The notes below the pieces were generated by a model, which was given only the letters and a program-made list of their open reading frames with translations, was not told the DNA's origin and made no database searches. The position numbers were made by a program, and so were the translations under genes. From Raffaelea ambrosiae (lineage: Eukaryota; Ascomycota; Sordariomycetes; Ophiostomatales; Ophiostomataceae), in NCBI GenBank assembly GCA_002778195.1, contig PCDI01000002.1:2662859-2726858 (forward strand): 64,000 nt of DNA. The letters are read 5' to 3'. How positions within the stretch are numbered: the first letter of the stretch is position 1; the number at the start of each line of letters is the position of its first letter. Of the stretch, positions 10,186 to 21,456 are shown piece by piece.

Positions 10186-11774
10186 CTAGTCGAACCGGTC
10201 CGGCAGCAGCACGGGCGCCACCAGCGTCCATGTGTACATGGTGTAGCACACCCACGAGCTGACAATCTTGACCCAGGTGGCCCAGTACGTGCGACCAACC
10301 GTGGCAAAGTCGCCGTCCTTGGTCGAGTCCTCGTAGTTCATTGTCAGAAGCGTGGCCACCCAGGCCGTCGCCAAGAAGAAGATGATGTGGAACGATGTGT
10401 AGCTGTACTGCGTGCTGCTGCGCTCGTCGTCACCCGACTGGTCGCCCCCGCCGGCATCGCTGTCATCGTCGTCAGACAGCAGGGCATCTGCCGGCAGGCT
10501 GCCCTCTTCCACGGCGCGGCGCAGGGCCTCGGCACGCATCTCACGGCGCGAAGGCTCCGTGGTGACAAGGCCGTGGCCAACCTCATCGTCGTCGTCATCG
10601 GGAAGCCGGATACGGCCGTTGCTCATGCCGAGGGTCTGGGTGGCGGCGCGCGTAGTGGTCCAGGCAACAGTGAGCATGGTGACGATGGCACCGATCACAA
10701 CGGAGGTGGTGCGGGTGCCCTGGGCGAGCAGGAGCGGGTTGCAGTGCTTGTCTTCGGAGTTGTCGGGCTTCATGGAGACGGCAGACATGGTGAGGTAGGT
10801 GCAGTAGACGGCGACCATGGCGGCCTGGGCAAGGCCGGCCTTGGGGTTGTACTCCTGGACGCTCGGGTGGACGGAGACGGCCGAGACGATGAGCAGCAGC
10901 AGCAGGTTGATGGTGATGACGGCCTGGTTCATGGAGCAGCCGCTGGAGCCAAAGAAGACGTACTGGACGACGGTCATGGCGATCGAGCCAAAGTACATGC
11001 CCAGGGTGGAGCCGATGAGGATGACGCGCCAGAACTTGGACTCGCTCTCCTCAATCTGCTCGAGGCAGTACTCGGCCCACGAGTGCGCCATGTCGACGAG
11101 CAGGATCAGACCGAGCATGAGGAACAGCATGGCGCCGATCAGCGAGACGTAGTTGCCCCAAAAGATAAAGAACTGGTCAGGGATGAGGAACGAGAGCACA
11201 ATCAAGGCAAGCCAGGCAATGATCTTGGGACCCCAGTAGCCGTTTTGCAGGGCGGCGCGCGGCTGCTTGGACGAGGTGACGTTGATCAGGAGGCCAGCAA
11301 AGATCAGGTGGAAGAGGCCGAGCGCAAAGTTGATGCGGTGGACAGCCAGCCAGCCGTAGCACTGGCCCGTAGGACAGTTGATCTTGACATAGTCGAGCAT
11401 GAGGTCTTCGAGTTTATTGATCGCCCATGGGGTTTCCATAATCCAGGCGAGAATGGAATTGATGAGAAGGATGAGGGCGTAGCCGATACGGGTTGCAATG
11501 CTGGAGCGGAGTAGAAGTTAGCACTTGACAAAGATACACGGCGAGAGTGCTCTCAGGGTCCAGACGAGGCTGCTTACCTGTTGCCGCACTTTCCGCAGGC
11601 GCTGCACACCATCGAGCATGTCGCGGCGCCGCAGCAGCTGGCGCCGAAGGAGAGCAGCTAGACGACTATCAGTATATTGCAAGAAAAAATGAAAGAGAAT
11701 GCTATGAGGCGCGAAGCTCCTACCGTCGTCGCGCTCGGGATGGCGAGCATCGGAATCGAGAGTAAGGCTCCCAT
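10186..11774 (-). CDS. TMS1: TMS1/SERINC family membrane protein
   Basis: A multi-pass membrane protein of the serine-incorporator family. The yeast relative Tms1 is vacuolar, and the family is proposed to affect serine-derived lipids, but its biochemical role is unsettled. Exons on the minus strand: 11774-11724, 11657-11578, 11500-10186; introns 11723-11658 and 11577-11501. The product has 481 residues, close to the yeast protein. It begins MGALLSIPMLAIPS and has a Cys-rich first segment (SCCGAATCS, CSACGKCGNS) that bridges exons 2 and 3, both family hallmarks. About ten hydrophobic segments follow, with a cytosolic-type acidic loop between the later helices (runs of Asp near residues 355 and 395). 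The short first two exons are supported by exact frame continuity and family conservation. It diverges from the MCH1-like gene across a shared 1.18 kb promoter region. Confidence 0.92.
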
Positions 11775-12957
11775 CGTGGCTGGTCGGGTGTGTCGCCGAG
11801 AGGAGGAGCGCGCGGAATGGAGAAGAGTCTGCTACGCGAGAACGCGTGTTCCGGGTAAATAGCTTCGCAACGGACCTGTCCGTCAACAAGGATCTGTCCA
11901 GGATTGTTGAGAATTGGCAAGCGTGTCGCCGGGAGGATGTGGTGATGAGAGGAGTGTCGCCTCTCTTTAAAATGGGTGGTGGGCGACTGTGAGGCAGACA
12001 GGACGTCAGAAGTGTGGAGACCCTTACGTCGTCATGCGCCAGGCGGAAAATTGTGCCACTGAAGCATCAGCCACACTGGAGATTGGCTTGAGACACTCCG
12101 CACGTGCCTTACCCCTGGTTATGAGTCACATGACCATATATCACAACACCGCGCGTATTGTCTGTATTATCGGCAAGCCAGATCCGATCTGTCGAATCAC
12201 AGTGCTTGCATTCAGGGGCGGTCTCCTTTATCGGCCACCTGCTACACTTCCGCCGGCCATCCCTTCCGAGGCAAGTGCCAATCAGCTGGGGAAGGTGCCG
12301 CCGTGTCTGTCCACCACCGCGAGACCATAGTTGCATTACATAGTAGTTGCACGGTATTACAGCGAGCATGCAGCTCTGGCGCACACGCTATTTCACACCG
12401 ACGATCCCCTGCGCTGGCCAGATAAGCACGACGCAATGCCATATTTCTGTCGCCGTCTGCAGCCAGCAATGCCAAAGAAACTTCCCCGAGGGAGACTGCC
12501 GTGATCACTTATCTTTTTTTTCTACTTCACTGTCTTCCATTTTCTGACATTGCCCATACTTGGCGAGACATAACAGGCAGAATCGAGGACACATTGCGGG
12601 AAGGCCTCGTCTCTTTTTTTGTTTGTTTCCATCTTTCCTCGACGAGCTCCATTCTTAGGGTCGCCCCAGGTTGCTGCGCTGGGCTTCCACCTCTCTTTCT
12701 ACGGTCCTAGGCGTCGCCGGACCCTTCCTCCTTCCTTAGGGCCACCCCGCGGACAACCTACTTATCGCCTGCCTCTTGCAGACTTCCTATCGCGACCTCC
12801 TCGGATGCCCTACTGCCAGAAATCATGAGCTCTTTGCCCCAGCTGCTCTAGTATCGCGACTGTTCTCTCTCCCTCTTCGACCTGCCGACGTTCCGAGCCT
12901 ACCACGCGCCTGTGGTCTCCCTGCGCTTCGCGTATCCGGCGCAAACAACCCCCCCCA
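11775..12957. promoter_or_regulatory. Divergent promoter region between TMS1 and the MCH1-like gene
   Basis: 1.18 kb separates two oppositely directed starts. The left half is mixed sequence. The right half (12500-12950) is T/C-rich on the plus strand, as expected of a leader for the plus-strand gene. A short upstream ATG at about 12827 reads MSSLPQLL before a TAG; a donor-like GTATCG follows, so an extra 5' exon of the MCH1-like gene cannot be excluded. Confidence 0.4.
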
Positions 12958-15117
12958 ATGCATGAGCAGGCGCTGCACCGGGCACGCATTGTGTCCAGTG
13001 TTGCTGCCACCGCCATCTCCCTCGCTTGTGGAACGAATGTGCGTCTTGCGCGGGAGGTCGCCTCGACGCACGTGTAACAGTGCATTGGCAGAACCGTGGT
13101 TGCTGACTCGCTTGATTGTGTTCTATATCTAGTATGTCTACTCGGCATGGGCACCGCAGTTTGCGGACAAGCTGAAGCTGTCCGCGACCGAGTCCAACCT
13201 CATCGGCCTGGCGGGCAATCTGGGCATGTACTCGCTGGGCGTACCTGTGGGCATGTTTGTTGACCACAAGGGGCCCCGGCCGGCTGTCATCGCAGGCTCC
13301 CTGCTCCTGGCACTCGGCTACTTTCCCCTGCGGCAAGCATACGAGGCCGGCGCCGGGTCTGTGACGCTGATGTGCATGTTCTCCTACCTGTCGGGCCTGG
13401 GTGGCTGCATGGCATTCGCGGCCGCCGTCAAGACGTCCGCCATCAACTGGCCGCACCACCGCGGCACGGCCACGGCCTTCCCGCTGGCCGCCTTTGGGCT
13501 CAGCGCCTTCTTCTTTTCCATGTTTGGCAGCCTCGTTTTCCCCGGCGACACCGGCGCTTTCCTGCTGCTGCTGGCTATCGGCACTTTCGCTCTGACCTTT
13601 GTCGGCTTCTTTTTCCTGCGCCCGCTGCCCCACGCGCACATGTATCACCACGTGTCGCACGACAACGGCGACAATCTGAGCGGCTCGCAGCAACTGCACC
13701 GCACCATCTCGGAGGAGGCCAAGGTGGCGGCATCGCGGCGCAACGTCAGCGACGATCCAGGTAGGTCCCCTGTTGACCCTGAGCATGGCAGCCTGTTAGT
13801 AGGCAATGATGAGCATTATGCAGACGAAGAACCAGACACAGGGGCAGAAGCCTATACCCAGGGAGCGGATGCACAGGGATCGTCGTCCAAGGTGGCGGCG
13901 ACAGCAGCGAGCGGTGCCGGAGCAGGAGAAGAGCAGCAGCAGCAGCAGCAGCAGCAAGCGATACCAGTGCCCTCTGCGCCAGCCAGCCCGCCCTTCTCGG
14001 GCTACTACTCGTCGACAGTGGCCTCTTCTTCATCTGCCGCTGCCGCTGTCGCTGGCGGTAGCGCCGCCGACGGTGTCTCCCCGCCATCTGCCCCGGGCGA
14101 CTTCACAGAAGATGCCGACCAACAACTCGTGGACGAGACGTCTTCCCTCATGTCGAAAACCAGCTCAAACTCTTCCATGCCTGGCGATGTGTTGGTGCAG
14201 AACAGTGTTGATTTGGATCGATCCCACCGTATAGACATTCGCGGCTGGACGCTTTTGCGGAGTATCGAGTTCTGGCAGCTCTTTGCGATCATGGGCATCT
14301 TGGCTGGCATTGGCCTGATGACGATCAAGTGAGTGGGAGCGTGACCTAAATCGATCTGTATGTCCTCTTTCGTTCCCAGTTTTGCTGACCTCCCTCTGCA
14401 GCAACATTGGCCACGATGTCAATGCGCTCTGGAAGCACTACGACGACTCTGTCAGCAACGGGTTTCTTGTCCGCCGGCAGCAGATGCACGTTTCCATCCT
14501 GTCGATTGGCAGCTTCGTTGGGCGGCTGCTTAGCGGTACGTTGGCCTCCTGTCATTTGCATGCTCGTGCTTTATCAACTTACTTGGTCCTTTCTTGACCT
14601 CCCTTTCCCGTTTGCATCATTCTGACAGCCTCTAGGTGTTGGATCCGACTTCCTCGTCAAGTCGCTGCATGCCAGCCGCGTGTGGTGCCTGGTCCTGGCG
14701 GCTGTCATCTTCGTGATTGCTCAGGTCTTTGCACTCAACGTCGTCAACCCGCACTTCCTAAGCTTCGTGTCGGGCCTGTCGGGCCTGGCCTACGGGTTTC
14801 TCTTCGGCGTGTTCCCGTCCATTGTGGCCGAGGCTTTTGGCATCCACGGCTTGTCGCAGAACTGGGGGTTCATGACGCTGTCTCCGGTCGTCTCGGGCAA
14901 CGTCTTCAACCTGTTCTATGGCGCCGTGTTTGACAAGCACTCGGTCGCGCTGCCCTCGGGCGAGCTGTCGTGCGCTGATGGTATTGAGTGCTACCGGGCT
15001 GCGTACCTGGTGACCCTTTGTGCTTGCGGCCTCGGCCTGGTGGTCTCACTGCTGGTAATCCGGCACCAGTACCTGCAGAAGCTGAAGGAGACAAGCAAGC
15101 GCAGCCTCGAAGACTGA
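12958..15117 (+). CDS. MCH1: MCH1-like major facilitator transporter (nodulin-like domain)
   Basis: A polytopic MFS protein resembling yeast Mch1, a monocarboxylate-permease homologue of the vacuolar membrane whose substrate is not established. Exons 12958-13038, 13133-14328, 14402-14535, 14636-15117; product 630 residues. TM1 begins SSVAATAISLACGTN and continues over intron 1 into YVYSAWAPQF; then GNLGMYSLGVPVGMF and further helices of the N-terminal bundle. A long hydrophilic central loop (about residues 195-370) contains an (E)QQQQQQQQ run and Ala/Ser tracts. The second bundle restarts at RSIEFWQLFAIMGILAG and includes NNIGHDVNALW and VGRLLSG. All three introns are verified by frame. The start has a weak context (CCCAATGC), so the N-terminus is less certain than the rest. 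It probably shares a promoter with TMS1. Confidence 0.85.
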
Positions 15118-16257
15118 TCTGCAGAAAACAGTCTCAGCTCGAAAACAATGTCGCAAAGAAGTCAGGATAATCCTGCGGCTTCTTAACTTGCAACAGGCCG
15201 AATGGCCCTCGTGGTCGCGGGCTTCGTCATTCACTATCCACCTTTCCCTGCTTTCCCCTTGTTTTTTTTTTTTTTTTTTTCCCCTTTAGGTTCAAAAGGG
15301 GCGCGCTCAGAGACAGGAAGGACATTTCAAGCACAACATCTGGTGGTGTCTTTACTGGAAATAGATTGGGTCATTGCAGATAGAGAGGGGAGCGGCCTTT
15401 GATTTGGTGTTTTGTCTTTTCATTTACTTTGCCCGCAGTATCTGGCTTGTTTATTTTGCAGCGACAGCTTTCTCATAGACTGGGCATGACCCCCATATAT
15501 TCATACTAGCTTTCATATGCCCACTACAAACTCAACAAGGTTCTTAAAGTGGCAAGTATACGAGTAGGACGGGAGGTCAAAGCATCATGTTTGCGAGTGG
15601 TCTCGGTAGCTGACGTATCACTTGGCGTCGTGCTTGGGTGCAGAGCTCTCGACCAATCATAGAGCGGATGACTAGGTGGGGGAGACTAAATATGGGTCTC
15701 TCTAGTATTACTTGGCTGGAGGCACGTTTCTGCTGACTGCAGAGGCGTCTTCCGCTGAATGGACAGCAGGTCAGCTCCCACCCAAACCCCTGTCCCACTC
15801 AGTTTTCACGCTAATTAACGATCTCCCCAGGCACAAGAACGCGCCTGCCGGCTTTTAGATCGCGAGGAAGGTGAATGGCCACTTTTCCAAGCAATATCGT
15901 CAGTTCCAAAAAATAAGAGGCCAACGTCTTTTTTTTTGGGACACCCCTTTTACACCTCTTCACTTTCGCAACCTTCTTTCACCGTCTTCCTCTACCACCG
16001 TTTAATTTTCTCTCTTCTCGACTTTCTTTCAATTTTTTTTTGTTTCTTTTCTTGCTTTTCCTGCTTTAGTTGCTTTTGTGCTCTTAATTGCTAGTCACTC
16101 TTTTTTTCAGTCTCCCGGAATGGAAGCGCATTGATTTCGTCTCTTCTCGTCTTGCGTCGAACACCCACCCCGGACCCTCTACAAGCAGCTACCGCGGCAG
16201 CCCGAGGCTGCTTGGCCATCACAGACACACGCAGACTCGCCCATACCTGCCGCAGCC
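15118..16257. other. Intergenic between the MCH1-like gene and MCD4
   Basis: A poly-T run at about 15262-15280 lies in the 3' flank. 15920-16110 is strongly T/C-rich, ending in CTCTTTTTTTCAG, which may be the 3' end of an intron in the MCD4 leader. A four-codon upstream ORF (ATGGAAGCGCATTGA, from about 16120) precedes the MCD4 start. No gene seen. Confidence 0.45.
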
Positions 16258-19200
16258 ATGGCGCGCTTCCAGCGCTTCCGGTTCCTGGCCTTGGCCATGG
16301 TCTTCCACCTGGCCTACATCTACTCGATCTTCGACATCTACTTTGTCAGCCCTGTCGTGTCGGGCATGCGCCTCTTCCAGGTTGAGCGCCCAGCCAGTGT
16401 CAAGGCACCCGCAGACCGCCTCGTCTTGTTTGTTGGTAAGCACTGCCTGCTAGAGATGTGCCCTCTGAACATCGAGCTTCCGCCCTTCGCATCGTTCCAC
16501 TCCCAGACTCTAATGCGCACTCCTTCTTTCCAGGCGACGGCCTCCGCGCCGACAAGGCATTCCAATTCCATCCCGAGCCCTACCCGAAGACCGAGGACGA
16601 CATGAATCCGCGCCCGCTTGCGCCCTTCCTGCGATCCCGCGTGCAGCAGCATGGCACCTTTGGTGTTTCGCACACCCGCGTCCCCACCGAGTCGCGCCCT
16701 GGCCACGTCGCTCTCATCGCCGGCCTGTACGAGGACGTCTCCGCCGTTACTACTGGCTGGAAGCTCAACCCGGTTCACTTCGACAGCGTCTTCAACCGCA
16801 GTCGCCACACCTGGAGCTGGGGCAGCCCGGATATCCTGCCCATGTTCGAGCAGGGCGCCGTGCCCGGCCGAGTGGACGCCTACACATACGAGGCTGAAGC
16901 CGAGGACTTCTCCAAGGACGCCACCCACCTCGACTACTGGGTCTTTGACCATGTCAAGGAGCTCTTCGCCGAGGCCAAGACCAACCACACCCTGGCCGCG
17001 AGCCTGCGCAAGGACAAGAACGTCTTCTTCCTGCACCTGCTCGGTCTTGACACTACCGGCCATGCCTACCGGCCGTACTCGAAGGAATATCTGCACAACA
17101 TCAAGGTTGTTGACAAGGGCGTCGAGGAGATCACCAAACTGGTCGACGACTTCTACGGCGACGGACGCACAGCCTTTGTCTTCACCGCCGACCACGGCAT
17201 GAGCGATTGGGGCAGCCACGGCGACGGCCACCCGGACAACACGCGCACGCCGCTGATCGCCTGGGGCGCTGGCGTCGCCAAGCCGAAGCTGTTCCCGAAG
17301 CCCGAGGCGGGCCGCAAGGGGCGCATGCCGATTGTGCCCAAGATCACCGACGAAATTGCCCCTGGTCACGACGAGTACTCGGCAGACTGGCACCTGAATA
17401 ACGTGCAGCGCCACGATGTCGCCCAAGCCGACGTCGCCGCCCTGATGGCCTACTTGGCCGGCCTCGAGTTCCCGGCCAACTCGGTGGGCGAGCTGCCGCT
17501 GGACTTTGTGGCCGCCAACCTCGAGGAGAAGGCACGTGCAGCTTTGGTCAATGCGCGCGGCATTCTGGAAATGTACCGTGTCAAGGAGGAGAAGAAGAGC
17601 GCGTCAGAGCTGCGGTACCGCCCCTACCACCCGCTCAGCGGCGAGGAGGGCAACGCCGAAGCGCTCACGGCCGACCGCCGCGTCGCTGCCATTGAGCAGC
17701 TGATCGACGCTGGCCACTACGAGGAGGCCATTGAGGAAGCGGCAGCACTCATCCAGATCGGCTTGGCCGGCCTGCGCTATCTGCAGACCTACGACTGGCT
17801 GTTTCTGCGCGCGCTCATCACGATAGGGTACCTCGGCTGGATGCTCTATGCGGTGACCACAGTCGTGGACCTGCATGTTCTGAACGACACGACACGGCCC
17901 GTGGCAAAGCACAGCGTGGCCGGCCTGGTGTTCTTTTCATCCATACTGGTGGCCATGTACGCGTCTTTTTACGTCTCGGCGTCGCCCATCACATACTATG
18001 CCTACGCCTTTTTCCCCGTCTTCTTCTGGGAAGAGGTGTTTGCACGCCGTGGTAGCCTGGCGGCTGGCCGCAAGCAGCTGTTTGGCCACATCAACAGCAG
18101 TGGTCGCTTCATCTCGCTCCTTGTGAATACCACCCTATTCATTGCTGTCATTCAGTCCTTGGTAAGAGCTTTTCCCTTAACCCCCTGCCCCCCTCCCTAT
18201 CGTATCTGTGATTGCTGATGCTAACTCACGCCCAGGCATTTGGATACATCTACCGCGAGATCTTGACTGTTCTCTTTGTTGTCGGCGCTTTCTGGCCGTT
18301 TGTGTATGGAATTACATTCTTGCGCCAACACGGTGGCCTAGTCGCTCTATGGTTCCTGTCCAGCCTGTGTATGAGCACATTCACGCTTCTTCCGGCCATG
18401 AAGGTGGAAAACATTGAGCTCATGTAAGTTTTTTTTTTTTTTTTTTTTTTTTGATATACGCCACTCCAGTCAAACCACTCTCGAGGCATCGATTCTAACA
18501 AGGTGTCGTCCAGCATGATCGCAGGCGCTCTCATGGTGTCCATTGGCATCTTGTATCTAGTCTTTGAAGACAGCATCCTTGCCGACTTCTCAACAGTTTC
18601 GTCTCCCAAATCGGCAACAGCAGTTGCTGCGAAGAGCCTGCTCGTCCAGGCTCTACTGGGCGCCCAGATTGGTCTGATCTTGCTGTCAATGTGGGTGACA
18701 CGGTCAAGTGCGCTTTCTCTACAGGCCAAGATGGGCCTACCAAAAGGCAACCAGGTTGTGGGTTGGCTGGTTCTAGTGATCTCTCTGTTTGTAATGCCTC
18801 TGGCACACAGAGCTTCACCGAACAGCAACTACCTGCACCGTCTGATGCTGCTCTTCTTGACATTTGCACCTACATTTGTCATCTTGACCATCTCGTATGA
18901 GGGTCTGTTCTACGTGGCTTTCTGCACCATTCTGGTGTCATGGGTGCGTATGGAACACGCTGTCTACGTCTACTCACTGCAGAAGCAGCCACAAGCAGCC
19001 CCAGAGCCGAAGGAGCAACCCGCAAAGCCCGCAAAGGGCCGTGGCAAGGCCAACGGGTCTGGCAAAAAAGGCTCGTCATCTCCTACAAAAACAATTGCTG
19101 CTGCTGCTGCTGCTGCCACCACCGCCGCCGCAGTAACGCATCCGACTGAGTCTCCATCGCCATACCGGTCCTTGACTCTAAGTGATGCCAGGATTGCCAT

Positions 19201-19708
19201 CTTCTTTTTCGTGATGTTGCAAGCCGCCTTCTTCAGCACTGGCAACATTGCCTCCATTTCCTCTTTCAGTCTCGACAGCGTCTACCGGCTGATCCCCATC
19301 TTTGACCCCTTTTCCCAGGGCGCGCTTCTGGTCGTGAAGATCCTAATCCCCTTTGTCCTGATCTCTGCCAACCTGGGCATCCTCAACATGCGGCTGGGCG
19401 TGGCGCCGTCTGCGCTCTTCATGGTCGTCATGGCTGCCAGCGATGTGCTGACGCTCTACTTCTTCTGGGTGGTCAAGGATGAAGGGTCGTGGCTCGAGAT
19501 CGGCTCAACCATCACGCACTTTGCCATTGCCAGCCTGCTGTGCGTTTTTGTGGCCGCGCTGGAGGGCGTCAGCGCCATGTTCATTGCGGGCGTGGAAGTG
19601 AGCGATCCGAGTCTATCGCCGTCCGCCTCTCCGACGGCTGTGGAGCCGCCATTACCAAAGCTTAAGGCTGGCAAGGCCAGCCATGCCAACGGCAAGACAG
19701 GGAAATAA
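16258..19708 (+). CDS. MCD4: GPI ethanolamine phosphate transferase 1
   Basis: An ER membrane enzyme that adds ethanolamine phosphate to the first mannose of the GPI-anchor precursor. Exons 16258-16435, 16534-18161, 18236-18423, 18514-19708; product 1062 residues, longer than yeast Mcd4. A signal-anchor helix near residues 8-28 (FLALAMVFHLAYIYSIFDIY) is followed by the lumenal alkaline-phosphatase-like domain. Its metal sites are visible as LFVGDGLRAD (about 56-65) and TADHGMSDWGSHGDG (about 277-291), with LLGLDTTGHAYRPY between. About a dozen TM helices form the C-terminal half. A 24-T tract directly follows the last donor. A low-complexity loop after residue 790 (Lys/Pro/Ala-rich, then a run of Ala) may account for the extra length. 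The start has a good context (GCAGCCATGG) and matches the family N-terminus. Confidence 0.95.
18429..18452 (+). repeat. 24-T homopolymer inside MCD4 intron 3
   Basis: Begins at the last base of the donor GTAAGT (18424-18429) in a 90-nt intron. It is a plausible slippage site and a plausible sequencing weak point; the intron tolerates length change. Confidence 0.85.
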
Positions 19709-21456
19709 CCTGTCGGCTTTGGCTGCGGCCTTGGATTACGTACATAACGGAGGGGGTGGTTCATAAGGGGTTTTATATTATTCTTGACATACGACAGAGA
19801 GAGGAAAAGTTCATCTGGTTTTTTTTTCTTTTTTTTGGGTGGGAAACGGGCGTATGTATGAAGACTTTCTAGACATGGAAGCCATGTTGCCCTGCCTTTT
19901 ATTCACTCCCGCACCTTCACTTGTACATATATATAAATACCAAATACATAGGATACAGCTGGCAAGATAGCCCACGATAATAAGACAAAGATGCATTAGA
20001 AGGGGGGAGCTACGAGTACGTCCAATGGCCAAAGGATCGTGTTTGGTTAGGCAGCCCGAGAAACAAGATTCTGGGTGGTCTTCACCAAAAAATAGTTCAG
20101 CACCCTTGAAAAAGATGCCCTACGTTCCTACTGACTGACTTCGTTCACCGTTTGAGTCACATCTGAATCATACAGAGAATATGGCAATGAAGATGAACTG
20201 GTCTGGCGGTTGAGAGCATAGTCGAGCTGTTGGGCTGGTTTTGTCAAACCTCAATGCACCCAAAATGTGTACTCAATAATAATAATACACCGCATTTGAG
20301 CTCAGCAGGGCTGTCCAGCGCGGCTACATCGGCGCTAAAAACTGGGTGCTCCGGTGCTGCCCTCCACTAAAATCCCAGCAAGCTCCGCTGCCAGGTCTGC
20401 CCCACAGGCCAACTATCTTGCTGGAACACTGTCTATTTTAGGCGTGCAGGTCACACCAGGCCTGTAAACAGGGAAGGCACGGCCGACAGCCCTGAATTAC
20501 TCTTTCCGTTTGCAGCGGCCACAGGTTGGCCCAGCCAAGGCACACTCTCTGGGCTGCTCCTTCCCTCTGGGCTTCTGCCTATTATCTGAATACTAAAAAT
20601 TATGGGCCTGTCTGCCTGGCTGGCGGTCCCCCCTCCCTCCTTGGTTGGCCAACCCCATCTCTTTTGCCGCCCGCCGCCGCCTCCCCTCCGTCAATCATCA
20701 TCACTGACGACTGTGGCTCCTATTCCCTCCCTTTGTCACCTCCACCGCCGCATTTCGCCATAACCTGCCACACTCAGCCATTCCTACCTCTATCTCGACC
20801 TTTGCCTCCTTCGCTTTCCTTCGTTTCTCTCGACCCGTTCTTTCGCCTACATCTCGCCTTTGCCGCAACCTCTCCGCCGCACTGCTTGCCCTCTCCCACC
20901 GCATGCGAGCGACAAAGCGGATTTTTTCTCTCTTCTCTTTTTTAATTCGTTCCTTTGATTCCAAACAGTTGCATCCACCTGCGTTCTTCGTCTTTCTCCC
21001 TTCCGAGCCGCCGGCCCTCCTTGCATGCGGGTCGAGACGCCCAACACGAGCCAGGTTTCTGTTCTGGCCTACCCATCGATAGACAGCGCTTAGAGGAGAT
21101 TGTGGGACTGTTGTTCTCGTTTCTTTGGGGGTTGTTGCTTCCCCAGACAAGGCTACAGCTTTTCTTCTCTTGCTCTTTTGGCCCTCTGGCCCTCTGCCGA
21201 CTATATCTTCGCGTTCTCGTCCCATCTCTGCAGCTGCATCCGTTCAGCTGCAAGTTTAGCCTTCTTCTCCCCCGGCTGCTCTTCGATCGACAGGCTACGA
21301 AGGAGAGAAACCCATCGCGAACATCAAAAGACAAGAACGACGGTCGAACGAGAGACGACCTTGCTTTCCGACAACGGGCGACGAATCTCTGATTCACCTA
21401 CTATTGCGCAACAACCGCTTGCTCGAACTGTCACCACACTCCTTTTTCAGCCCACT
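19709..21456. other. Intergenic between MCD4 and cullin-1
   Basis: 1.75 kb without a supportable gene. A TACGAGTA octamer lies at 20011. From about 20640 to 21300 the plus strand is C/T-rich, giving long but unbiased ORFs on both strands. The frame open from 21100 runs in phase into the cullin start; I treat it as 5' leader because the cullin family starts near the chosen Met. Confidence 0.45.

Noticed and set aside
10387..11514. 375-codon plus-strand ORF opposite TMS1
   Set aside because: Antisense shadow of a GC3-rich exon; composition only.
12899..13786. 295-codon minus-strand ORF opposite the MCH1-like gene
   Set aside because: Antisense shadow that also runs across a verified intron of the plus-strand gene.
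16338..17426. 362-codon minus-strand ORF opposite MCD4
   Set aside because: Antisense shadow with no motif, opposite the conserved catalytic domain.
20701..21225. 174-codon Arg/Glu/Lys-rich minus-strand ORF upstream of cullin-1
   Set aside because: Complement of a CT-rich leader, which always yields such composition.
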